Shown here: positions 24,851 to 32,902 of the stretch, in pieces
Position numbering within the stretch: the first letter of the stretch is position 1
How the letters are laid out: every line of letters begins with the position of its first letter
NCBI RefSeq assembly: GCF_009712475.1
Contig: NZ_VCJO01000011.1
Span: 1-64,000 of the forward strand
DNA from: Micromonospora sp. CP22
GTDB lineage: Bacteria; Actinomycetota; Actinomycetes; Mycobacteriales; Micromonosporaceae
Reading direction: 5' to 3'
DNA length: 64,000 nucleotides
The notes under the pieces: generated by a model
Databases searched by the model: none
What the model was told of the DNA's origin: nothing
What the model saw: only the letters and a program-made list of their open reading frames with translations
Translations under genes and position numbers: made by a program

Positions 24851-25783
24851 GTGAAGGCTTTTGTCGGCGTGACGGACGAAAAGTGGTACCGGTTCCTGGC
24901 GGCACGTCCCACCCTGAACGAGGTCAACTTCTGGCGGCCCTCCGGCGGCGGCTTTCGTGCCCTGACGCCCGGCGAGCCCTTCTTCTTCAAGGCGCACTAC
25001 CCGCTCAATCAGGTGGTTGGCGGAGGCTTCTTCAGCGGTTTCGCTCGGCTGAGGATCTCCGAGGCGTGGGAGCTGTTCGGCGAGGCCAACGGCGTCGCCA
25101 GCTTGGACGAAATGCGTCGTAGCGTCGGTCGGTACCGCAAGCAGCCGATCGGGCTCGATGAGGATCCGGTCATCGGCTGCATCTTCGTCCGCGACAGTGT
25201 CTTCTTCCCCGATGGCTCGGCGGCTGGCCCACCACCTGGCTTCGCGTCCAACGTGGTGCAGGGCAAGACGTACGACCTCGCTGACCCGTCCGCGGCCGAG
25301 TACTTCGACGTCCTGTTGCACCGCGTGCTGGGGGCGGCTATCGAAGTGGACTTCAGTAAGCCCTGGCATCGTCCTGGGCCGGTGTACGGTGATCCGCGCC
25401 TGGTGCCGCAGCGCCTTGGTCAGCAGTCGTTCAAAGCCGTGGTGCTGGGTGCCTATGGGCGGCGTTGCGCCATCACCGGCAACAAGGTCCAGCCGGTGTT
25501 GCAGGCGGCTCACATCCGGCCGTTGCCGCAGGGCGGGGAGCACCGGATCGACAACGGCCTGCTGCTTAAGTCGGACGTGCATATCCTCTTCGATCGGGGA
25601 TATCTTGGCGTGGACCCCAAGTTCCGATTGATGGTCAGCCCTCGATTGCGCAGTGAATTCGGTAATGGCGACCAGTTCTACGCCAGGGCAGGTACGTCCA
25701 TCGCCCTCCCGGAGCGGCGGAGCGACCGACCCAACGCCGAATACCTTGAGTGGCACCTCGACACAGTCTTCAAAGCCGTCTGA
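24851..25783 (+). CDS. HNH endonuclease with N-terminal recognition-type domain
   Basis: 310 residues. The C-terminal half is an HNH nuclease: RRCAITGNK, LQAAHIRPL with the metal-binding His, RIDNGLLLKSDVHILFDRG with the HNH asparagine and final His. The N-terminal ~130 residues (KWYRFLAARPTLNEVNFWRP, FFKAHYPLNQVVGGGFF) form a separate domain that may be a PUA/EVE-like base reader; that fold guess is tentative. Together they suggest a restriction-like nuclease, possibly acting on modified DNA. GTG 24851 is the only start near the conserved N terminus. No methyltransferase neighbour is present. Confidence 0.8.
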   Translation: MKAFVGVTDEKWYRFLAARPTLNEVNFWRPSGGGFRALTPGEPFFFKAHYPLNQVVGGGFFSGFARLRISEAWELFGEANGVASLDEMRRSVGRYRKQPIGLDEDPVIGCIFVRDSVFFPDGSAAGPPPGFASNVVQGKTYDLADPSAAEYFDVLLHRVLGAAIEVDFSKPWHRPGPVYGDPRLVPQRLGQQSFKAVVLGAYGRRCAITGNKVQPVLQAAHIRPLPQGGEHRIDNGLLLKSDVHILFDRGYLGVDPKFRLMVSPRLRSEFGNGDQFYARAGTSIALPERRSDRPNAEYLEWHLDTVFKAV

Positions 25784-25836
25784 TCGCGGTTGCTGACCTG
25801 CCACGCCGGCCGCCTGGTTGGCCACCTGGCAGTACG

Positions 25837-28635
25837 TCAAGAACCGGTCGGATCCGGCTGTCGGCGAGCGTCGTCGCGGATGCGGGTGGCTAGGTCGAGG
25901 GCGGCGCGGATCGGGTCGTGGGCCCAGGTGCTGGCGAACGCGTCGTACAGCCGCCAACCGGCCCGGATGAGCGTGCGCTGCCGCTCCACGTGCGCGGTCA
26001 CGCCGTCCGGATGCACTCCGCACATCAGACCGACCGGGCCGTCGTCGCCGACGCAGAGGTCGACCCGCCAGCGGCCCACGGGGTAGCCGGGTCGTACGTC
26101 CAGCCCGATCCGGGTCAGCTCGACCGCGAGAGCGTTCGCCCATGGGGCGGGCGGCGTGGGTTCCGGCTCGGTGGCGTTCAGCGGTTGTTCGGCGTACCGG
26201 AGATAGTCGCCGATGATGCCCTCCGGGGCCTGGAGCGACGTGACCACGGTGAGCCGCTTCCGGGCCCGGGTGACCATGACGTTGAACAGGTTCGGCTCGG
26301 CGACGAACCGGTGGCGTGCGGGTGGGTCGGCGTCGACCAGCCCGAGCGTGGCGATCACCACGTCGGCCTCGCTGCCCTGGAACGCGTGCACCGTTCCGGT
26401 ACGCAGGCCCAACCGTTCGATCGCGTCGACGTCGTACGCCGACAGCAGTGCCGCCTCCACCGCGTCGGCCTGGGCGCGGAACGGGCTGATCACTGCGACG
26501 CCGCCCGGTGGGGGTCGGTCGGCGAGGGCGTCAACCAGGCCGAGTACGGTCGCCACCTCGGCCTGGTTGACGCCGTCGACCACCGTGGCGTCGGCGACGG
26601 TCACCACGTCGATGGCGTCGGCCCGTTCGTTGCCCGGGTGCCGGGTGACCAGTTCCAGCCGGTCGTCGTAGAACCGGCGGGCGGAGAATCCGATCAGGTG
26701 CGGCGCGCAGCGGTGATGTTCACCGAGCCAGGTGACGGGTGCGGCACCGGCCGCCACGTCGAAGGCGCTCGCCCGGCGCACGTCGAGTCGGTCGGTGAAG
26801 CCGGCCAGACCGTGCCGGTGCAGCGTGGCGGTCACGTCCGCGTCGGACACGAACGACACGAACCGCAACTGCCGGGGATCACCGGCGACCAGAGCCCGGC
26901 GGGCGCGGGCCAGCACCGGGGCGGCCCGCAGTTGGTCGATGTGCGCCGCCTCGTCGAGCACCACCAGGTCGAACATGCCGGCCGCCGGTGGCAGCAGGTC
27001 CTCGACGTCGGCGACCGTGCCCACCCACAGCGGCAACGCCCGGACCAGGGCGTCGGCGTCCAGCGCGGCGAGCAGTTCCCGGCGGCGGTTGCGTCCGGCC
27101 CGCAGTGCGGTGCCCAGGCCGCTGGCGGCGCGCCGGGCATCCCCGGTCCACCGTCGTGCGCTGGCGGTCTGGTTCCGCAACGCCGTGCCGACCGCCTCGG
27201 CGAGCGCGACGTCCGCTTCGGCCAGCGCCCGCCAGGCGGCGGCCAGGTCGGTGCCGCCGTGCGAGGACAACCGGGCGGCGGCCCGTACGGCGTGTGCCGC
27301 GTCCACCGCCGCCCGTAGCTGGGGTAACGGTACGTCGGTGCGGGCGCCGGTGAGCCGGTGGAGTCGGCGGGTGGCGTGCGACCGACGCCACCGGGACCAC
27401 CAGCCGTCGCCGTCGCGGCTGGCGTCGTGCAGGGCGGCGCGGATCGCGGCGAGGTCGGTGTCCGGCTCGAACACCGCCGGAGCGTCGTGGCTCAGCGCGG
27501 GCAGCAGCGGCTGCCAGTCGGAGAGCGTGGCGGCGAGCCGTTCCTGCTCGAGCGCGGCGACGATGCCCGCTCGGGTTCCGGTGACCCGGTCCAGGGCGGT
27601 CGACACGGCGGTGCTGTCCCGGCGCAGCTGGGCGTCGTCCACGCCGACTGCGACGCCACCGGCAAGCTCGGTGGCGATGGCCCCGCGCCGCTCGGCATCG
27701 CCGAAGAGCACAGGTGGTGGGCCCGGATGTCGGCGCAGCAGTTCCCCCAGCACCTCGGCGGCGTGAGTCGACTGGGTGGCCACCAGCACCGATCCGCCGC
27801 GCGCCACGGTGTCCAGCGCGGCGGCGACCAGGGCGTGACTCTTGCCGTTGCCCGGGGCACCCGAGACCACCACCACGGGTGCCGTCCTGGTCCGGCGGAT
27901 CACGTCCTGCTGGGCGGCGTTCAGCGGCAGGGGCGACAGCACGTCGTCCGCGTCGGTGAGATCGGCTGTGCTCGGGGCCTGCGCGGTGCCGTCGGTGCCG
28001 AGGTAGAGCCGGTTCAGGGCGGTGTCCGCCAGCCCGGGTCGGCCCGCCCAGCTCAACAGGGTGTCGCGGAGACGACCGGCGAACACGTCGCGGGTCACGA
28101 AGATCGCTGCCGCGGCCACCCCGGTGACATCGTCGTCGACGCCGCGCGGCGGGCGCGTCTGGACCGTGGCCACCTTCACGCCGGCGGCCTCGGCCGCCGA
28201 GGCGATCCAGGCGGTGGTGCCGGGGGCGGTCAACCAGCCGGGTCCGGCGAGCCCCGGTGCGGCCTCCAGCCGGGCGGCGAGTTCCCGATCCTCGATCAGC
28301 GAGGTCAGTTCGAGGTCACCGGCCGGCACGACCCGGTACCCGCGTCGGCTGCGTTGCAGGCGTACCGGCTGGGCCAGCAGCGGCAGCCGGATCCGTCGCC
28401 GGGTGCCGTCCAGGTCGGCGGTGCCGACGAGGAAGGCCAGTCCGAGGCGGAGGATCCGTTCGTCGCGGTGCAGGGCGTCGAGCGCGGCGAGCCGGTCCAG
28501 TCGTGCGCTACGTGGACCCCGGTGCGGTTCCGGCAGCCAGACCAGCGGCCGACCGGGCCCGGAGACGTCGAGGACCCGCTCGGCACCGGCCGGGGCCAGG
28601 TCGGCGAGCGCGGTGAGGATGGCCGCCGCGTGCAT
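25837..28635 (-). CDS. SF1 (Upf1/DNA2-like) helicase with C-terminal Vsr-like nuclease domain
   Basis: About 932 residues. A long N-terminal region of unknown function is followed by an SF1 helicase core: Walker A VSGAPGNGKSHA, DEAA-box LVVLDEAAHID, GDPRQLRFVS, EHHRC, and late motifs HAFQGSEADVVI and NVMVTRARKRL. The last ~110 residues (IGLDVRPGYPVGRWRVDLCV) resemble the Vsr/DUF559 nuclease fold, although the usual acidic residue after it is replaced by LMCG. Such helicase-nuclease fusions are frequent in defence and repair loci. ATG 28635 is chosen; GTG 28698 would extend it by 21 residues. It converges on the HNH gene. Confidence 0.82.
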   Translation of the reverse strand: MHAAAILTALADLAPAGAERVLDVSGPGRPLVWLPEPHRGPRSARLDRLAALDALHRDERILRLGLAFLVGTADLDGTRRRIRLPLLAQPVRLQRSRRGYRVVPAGDLELTSLIEDRELAARLEAAPGLAGPGWLTAPGTTAWIASAAEAAGVKVATVQTRPPRGVDDDVTGVAAAAIFVTRDVFAGRLRDTLLSWAGRPGLADTALNRLYLGTDGTAQAPSTADLTDADDVLSPLPLNAAQQDVIRRTRTAPVVVVSGAPGNGKSHALVAAALDTVARGGSVLVATQSTHAAEVLGELLRRHPGPPPVLFGDAERRGAIATELAGGVAVGVDDAQLRRDSTAVSTALDRVTGTRAGIVAALEQERLAATLSDWQPLLPALSHDAPAVFEPDTDLAAIRAALHDASRDGDGWWSRWRRSHATRRLHRLTGARTDVPLPQLRAAVDAAHAVRAAARLSSHGGTDLAAAWRALAEADVALAEAVGTALRNQTASARRWTGDARRAASGLGTALRAGRNRRRELLAALDADALVRALPLWVGTVADVEDLLPPAAGMFDLVVLDEAAHIDQLRAAPVLARARRALVAGDPRQLRFVSFVSDADVTATLHRHGLAGFTDRLDVRRASAFDVAAGAAPVTWLGEHHRCAPHLIGFSARRFYDDRLELVTRHPGNERADAIDVVTVADATVVDGVNQAEVATVLGLVDALADRPPPGGVAVISPFRAQADAVEAALLSAYDVDAIERLGLRTGTVHAFQGSEADVVIATLGLVDADPPARHRFVAEPNLFNVMVTRARKRLTVVTSLQAPEGIIGDYLRYAEQPLNATEPEPTPPAPWANALAVELTRIGLDVRPGYPVGRWRVDLCVGDDGPVGLMCGVHPDGVTAHVERQRTLIRAGWRLYDAFASTWAHDPIRAALDLATRIRDDARRQPDPTGS

Positions 28636-28746
28636 CGCCCGCAGATTCTGCCCTACCTGGTCCCGCCCGGGACCCCCGTCCACCTCGCCGCTGTCCACGA
28701 CCGGCGGTGACCGAATTTGACACAGGCCCTGGCTAGCCTGACGGCC

Positions 28747-29556
28747 ATGACTCTTGATCTCCTCCTGCTACCCGATCCCGTTGGAGAGTCCTCGCTGAAG
28801 GCGTCGGACGGCGAACGGAAGGACACGGGTGATTCGTCCGACTCTCAGGCGTGGGATGCCATCGTCTCCGGCGTACGGGACGTCGTCGGCGAGGTGGTGC
28901 TGGGCGAGGACGGCCCGAACCGCACGCTGACGCACCAGGCCAGCGGCATCACGGTGCGCTACCGGTCTGGTGAGGCGGCCGTCAACCTGCCGTTCTGGCA
29001 CAGTGGCGCGGATGCTGAGTGGTTCGTCCGGACCACCTACCGGATCGGGCACGTGGTGGCGGACGCGACGGGCCTCGTCGCCCACGTCTCGCAACTGGGT
29101 GTGCCGCTGACCGAAGCTGAGTCCAGCATCGGCGCCGCGGTCGACGTGCTGTTCGAGGAGGGGCCCGTCTCGTCGCACCTCTGGCCGCGCGATGGCATCC
29201 GGGTCTACTTCACCGGCCCCGCCACCCTCGCCGACGCCGCGCAGCGCCTGAGGTCGATGGTGGTGGCCGAGGAGAACGACCGACTCACCGTGCAATGGGA
29301 TGACGGTCCCCAACTGGAGGTGACCTTCGAGGCGGGGCCACGGATCGCCATCGAGGCCGCCGAGGTCGCCGAGGACTATGGCATTCCGGAGATGGCCGCC
29401 TACGACCGCCGGTTCCAGGTCACCTTCGACGATCTCGACGAGGTGCTCCAGGAGACCAACACCCTGATCGACGTCACTCTGCACCTCCAGGATCTCACCG
29501 GGGGTTACGTGAGGCGTTCCTGGAACGACGAGGTGTCGCCGCCGTACGACAGCTAG
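28747..29556 (+). CDS. Hypothetical protein
   Basis: 269 residues, acidic, soluble, with no signal peptide or membrane segment and no motif I recognise. Alternating strands and helices (WFVRTTYRIGHVVADATGLVAHVS, broken here only for length) suggest a compact alpha/beta fold like that of many immunity-type proteins, but this is only an impression. ATG 28747 is the start nearest the coding onset. It is divergent from the helicase gene with about 110 bases between starts. Confidence 0.65.
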   Translation: MTLDLLLLPDPVGESSLKASDGERKDTGDSSDSQAWDAIVSGVRDVVGEVVLGEDGPNRTLTHQASGITVRYRSGEAAVNLPFWHSGADAEWFVRTTYRIGHVVADATGLVAHVSQLGVPLTEAESSIGAAVDVLFEEGPVSSHLWPRDGIRVYFTGPATLADAAQRLRSMVVAEENDRLTVQWDDGPQLEVTFEAGPRIAIEAAEVAEDYGIPEMAAYDRRFQVTFDDLDEVLQETNTLIDVTLHLQDLTGGYVRRSWNDEVSPPYDS

Positions 29557-29561
29557 TGCGG

Positions 29562-29594
29562 TGGTGGGGCCGTCGGGTGTCGACGGCCCCACCA
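29562..29594. terminator. Bidirectional terminator hairpin
   Basis: TGGTGGGGCCGTCG (29562-29575) and CGACGGCCCCACCA (29581-29594) form a perfect 14-base stem with a 5-base loop, between the converging hypothetical gene and pectate lyase gene. Confidence 0.85.
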
Positions 29595-29634
29595 GGTCGG
29601 GCGTGCTGTCCCGGGGGACGGCCGGGTTGGTGCG

Positions 29635-31203
29635 CTAGTTGGCGTACGTCTCGAACTCGGCGACCCTCGGGGTGCCGGTCGAGCTGGTGATGTCGAAGGT
29701 CACCTTGCGCATCGACGTCGGGGCGAAGCTGATGACGCCCGCGCCGGTGCCGGAGGCCAGCACCGCGCCGGTGTCGTGGTTGAGGACCCGCCAGTTGCGG
29801 ATGGTGCCGTCGGAGCCGGACGCCTCACGGATGTTGATCCGGGAGACCGTGGTGGCGGAGCCCCACTTGATCGAGATCTGTCCGGTGGTGCCGTTCGGCG
29901 ACCAGGCGGTGTTCATGTTGCCGTCGCGCACGTCGCCGTAGCTGGTGCCGCTGGCCTTGCTGGAGCCGTCGGAGCCGGCGCCGATGCTGAGGTTGGGGCC
30001 GCTGGGCTGGCTCGGCGTCGGGCTGCTGCTCGGGGGTGGGGTGGTGTTGGTCGGCCCCGGCGTCGGGCTGGTCGGCCCGGCGGTCGGGCTCTGCGGCGTG
30101 CAGTTGCCGTTCGAGGTGCGGATGCCCTTGTTCGCTCCGGCGGTCTGGCTGACGATGCTCGGCACGCAGCTGGCCGAGTCGAGGTGGTACGAGTACGGGA
30201 CGCTGACGCTGGTGTTGGAGGTCGGGTTGGGCCCGGCCGGGTTGGTGTCGCCGCTGCGGCTCGACCAGGTCACGTTGTCGAAGATGTTGCCGCTGACCTG
30301 CCAGTAGCCGGCCGCGCTGGTGTAGAAGGTGCCCAGCACGTTCTTGGCGTCCTGGAAGTAGTTGTTGTCCACCTTGGCGCGCGCACCGGCCCGGGAGTTG
30401 ATGCCGGACTCGTTGAGGCGTACGTAGTGGTTGTTGAAGATGTGGGCGATGCCGCCACGCAGCAGCGGCGTACGGGAGTCGATGTTCTCGTACCGGTTGT
30501 GGTGGAACGTGACGTACCCGTTGGACAGGTCGCTCTCGCTGGACCCGATCAGCCCACCCCGGCCGGAGTTGCGCAGGATGCTGTAGGACAGCGTCACGTA
30601 CTGGGTGTTGTTCTTCATGTCGAACAGCCCGTCGTAGCCCTCCGACTCGCCGCCGGACGCCTCCAGCGTGACGTGGTCGACCCAGACGTTGCGGACGTTG
30701 GCCTCCATGCCGATGGCGTCGCCACCGTTGGACGTGGGCGAGCCCGACTTCTTGACGTTCCGGACCGTCACGTTCTGGATGATGATGTTCCGGGCCTCGC
30801 GGATGTGGATGCCGATCTGGTCGAAGAGGGCTCCGTTGCCGACGCCGAGGATGGTGACGTTGCTGATCTGCTTGAGTTCGATCACGTCGGCGGCGGTGTT
30901 GCAGCTCGAACCGGACACCTTGCTGGTGTTGCCGTGGTTGATGGTTCCCTCGACCTGAATGATGATCGGGGTGCTGCTGCTGGCCCGGTTGCACAGGGCC
31001 GCGTGGATCTGGGTTCCGGTGGTGGCGCGTACGGTCTGCCCGCCGGAGCCGCCGGTGGTGCCACCGTTGCTGCTCGCGAAACCGGTGGCGCTGCCGACTG
31101 CGGCGGACGCCTGCGGCATCGTCGTCAGGGTCACGCAGAGCGCGGCTGTCGTGGCGGTGGCGGCCATCCCAGCGAGGAGTCGGAGTGTGACCGTTCGTCT
31201 CAT
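29635..31203 (-). CDS. Secreted pectate lyase (PL1) with C-terminal F5/8 type C-like module
   Basis: 522 residues. A signal peptide ends near ASA at about residue 34. The polysaccharide lyase 1 parallel beta-helix follows to about residue 355, with VWVDHVTLEASGG and YVTLSYSILRNSGRGGL, the calcium-binding and substrate-binding regions. A Pro/Thr/Ser linker leads to a ~120-residue C-terminal discoidin-like carbohydrate-binding module (DGNMNTAWSPNGTTGQISI). It cleaves polygalacturonate by beta-elimination outside the cell. A 54-base interspersed repeat lies in its leader between it and the second lyase gene. Confidence 0.92.
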   Translation of the reverse strand: MRRTVTLRLLAGMAATATTAALCVTLTTMPQASAAVGSATGFASSNGGTTGGSGGQTVRATTGTQIHAALCNRASSSTPIIIQVEGTINHGNTSKVSGSSCNTAADVIELKQISNVTILGVGNGALFDQIGIHIREARNIIIQNVTVRNVKKSGSPTSNGGDAIGMEANVRNVWVDHVTLEASGGESEGYDGLFDMKNNTQYVTLSYSILRNSGRGGLIGSSESDLSNGYVTFHHNRYENIDSRTPLLRGGIAHIFNNHYVRLNESGINSRAGARAKVDNNYFQDAKNVLGTFYTSAAGYWQVSGNIFDNVTWSSRSGDTNPAGPNPTSNTSVSVPYSYHLDSASCVPSIVSQTAGANKGIRTSNGNCTPQSPTAGPTSPTPGPTNTTPPPSSSPTPSQPSGPNLSIGAGSDGSSKASGTSYGDVRDGNMNTAWSPNGTTGQISIKWGSATTVSRINIREASGSDGTIRNWRVLNHDTGAVLASGTGAGVISFAPTSMRKVTFDITSSTGTPRVAEFETYAN

Positions 31204-31232
31204 CCTGATCTCACTTCCTTGTCGGTGGTGGC

Positions 31233-31286
31233 GTAAGGAAGGGCCCCCTTCTAACGCCTGAGGTAGAGCAGGGGTCCCCTGTTAAC
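31233..31286 (-). repeat. 54-base interspersed repeat, copy A
   Basis: Read on the minus strand this begins GTTAACAGGGGACCCCTG and ends GGGCCCTTCCTTAC. It matches copy B (34067-34120) at 45 of 54 positions by eye. Each copy contains two short GTTA-plus-GC palindrome modules. It lies in the leader of the first pectate lyase gene. I recall similar elements scattered through Micromonospora genomes. Confidence 0.85.
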
Positions 31287-31293
31287 ACCTGGG

Positions 31294-32685
31294 TTACTGC
31301 GGGAGGCGGTCGGCGCCGGCGAGGGAACCGACCGCCAGCGGCACCAGCGGAGCCGGCAGCACCGGTCCGTGCCGCAACGAGGGCGTCCAACCGGCGTCGG
31401 GGCTCAGGTCGGGGTCGTGTGCGGCGTTGTACGCGGCCACCAGGTCCACCGGGCGGGGCAGCCCGCCCGCCGGATCGACCCAGTTGCCCCGGGTGGTGAT
31501 CGCGGTGCCACCCCAGTCGTAGAGCAGGTCGGCGGCGTCGACGCCGGTGCCGAGGGTGAAGTGGTTGTTCTCGACGTGCACCGCGGACTGGACGCCGACG
31601 CCGATGGCGTACTCGAAGCCGTCACCGCCGAGTCGATAGGCGTTGTTGTAGACGTCGACCTGACCGAAGCGGACTCGAGGCAGCCGTTGGAGCCCGCCGT
31701 CGAAGAGGTTGTGGTGCAGGGTGACGTTCAGCCGGCCGACGTCTGGTCCGACGGTGTTGGACGAACCGATCAGCATCAGCTTGTCCCGCCCCACGAAGCG
31801 GTTCCACGAGGCGGTGACCAGGCTGGCGGTGTGGGTGATATCCAACGCGCCGTCGTGCACCTGGTAGGGCCGTCCGAAGTACAGCGGCTGGGCGCTGTCC
31901 GGGTTGTCCCCGTCGGTGAAGGTGTTGTGGTCGATCCAGACGTTCTCGCTGCGGCGTACCGACAGCAGGTCGAACTGCGAGTTCCAGTTGCCGGCCTCGC
32001 CGTCGGTGGGGGACCAGGCGGGGAAGCAGTCCCGGGCATCGTCGAAGGTGAGGTTGCGGACGATGACGTTCGGTGCCCGGTCGATCATCAGGGTGAGCCC
32101 GGTCAGCCGCGCCCCCCGCAGCCCGACGATGGTGGTGTTCGGGCCGACGTTGATCTGCGTCTGCCGGGTCTGGTTGGTCACCGACCGGACCCGCGCCTCC
32201 TCCAGCGGCCCGCTCGGCGTCACCCGACCCCAGACCGCCGGGTCGTACGCGGCCAGGTACGCCTCCAGCGAGTACCCGGGGTCGGCCAGGTCGGTACAGG
32301 ACAGCAGTCGGCCGTCGGCAGTCTCGAAGCCGTCGATGCGGCCCTTGACGTACACGATCTTGGGGGTGTCGTTCGTCGCGTTGGTGGCGTTGTCCCCGCC
32401 GAGCGCGTCGACCAGTTCCGCGCGGCTGCTCACCACGTGGATCTGGTCGGCCGAGGCGGCGGAACCTCCGGTGGTGCCCGGCCCGGCGGCTGCCCAGCCG
32501 TCGCCGGTTGGCAGGGTCTGTCGGCCCAGCTGGCGGGCCAACGGTGACAGGGGTGCCGAGGCACCCCGCTGGAGCTGGCTGCCGTCGGTGGCGTCCGGAT
32601 GGCTGGCCGGTCGGGCCAGGGCAGCGGCGGGCGCGGCGCTCAAGGCGATAGTGATCGATGTCGCGATGGCGGCAAGTCTGCGCAT
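31294..32685 (-). CDS. Secreted pectate lyase (PL1 family)
   Basis: 463 residues with a signal peptide ending near ALA at about residue 24. The mature part is a PL1-type beta-helix: IVYVKGRIDGFE, the long NTTIVGLRGARLTGL strand, NVWIDHNTFTDGDNPDS with the calcium-binding aspartates, and LMLIGSSNTVG and NVTLHHNLFDGGLQRLPRVR with the catalytic Arg region. It depolymerises pectate extracellularly and complements the lyase next to it, which has an extra binding module that this one lacks. A candidate promoter lies at 32730-32759. Confidence 0.92.
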   Translation of the reverse strand: MRRLAAIATSITIALSAAPAAALARPASHPDATDGSQLQRGASAPLSPLARQLGRQTLPTGDGWAAAGPGTTGGSAASADQIHVVSSRAELVDALGGDNATNATNDTPKIVYVKGRIDGFETADGRLLSCTDLADPGYSLEAYLAAYDPAVWGRVTPSGPLEEARVRSVTNQTRQTQINVGPNTTIVGLRGARLTGLTLMIDRAPNVIVRNLTFDDARDCFPAWSPTDGEAGNWNSQFDLLSVRRSENVWIDHNTFTDGDNPDSAQPLYFGRPYQVHDGALDITHTASLVTASWNRFVGRDKLMLIGSSNTVGPDVGRLNVTLHHNLFDGGLQRLPRVRFGQVDVYNNAYRLGGDGFEYAIGVGVQSAVHVENNHFTLGTGVDAADLLYDWGGTAITTRGNWVDPAGGLPRPVDLVAAYNAAHDPDLSPDAGWTPSLRHGPVLPAPLVPLAVGSLAGADRLPQ

Positions 32686-32729
32686 CGGTTCGTTCCGTTT
32701 CCTTCGTCGCTGTTTCCTATTAGCCTCGA

Positions 32730-32759
32730 AGGTTACGGTCGTGCTTTTATTGTGGTCAA
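32730..32759 (-). promoter_or_regulatory. Candidate promoter of the second pectate lyase gene
   Basis: On the minus strand, TTGACC (32759-32754) and TAACCT (32735-32730) are separated by 18 bases in an unusually A+T-rich island between the lyase gene and the oxidoreductase gene. No operator matching the two LacI sites at 39.8-39.9 kb is visible here. The rest of 32760-32902 holds no gene. Confidence 0.5.
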
Positions 32760-32902
32760 TATTATGGATGTGCAGATTTGTTGCAGTAAATGCTGTCGGG
32801 TGGCATCGTCCCGACGGGCTGTGGTCGGGAAACCGCTGTTCATCGCATTGTCTCTGGTCCTGTGTGGATCGGAGAGTTTGCAGTTTGTTGCGGCGACGCC
32901 TC

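Noticed and set aside
29776..31236. Rightward frame of almost 490 codons opposite the pectate lyase
   Set aside because: Its translation is a Val/Gly/Asp-rich shadow; the opposite strand encodes a clear signal peptide and PL1 domain.
32760..32902. A+T-rich island as a tRNA or small RNA gene
   Set aside because: No cloverleaf, anticodon loop or CCA end could be drawn; it reads as a promoter region.
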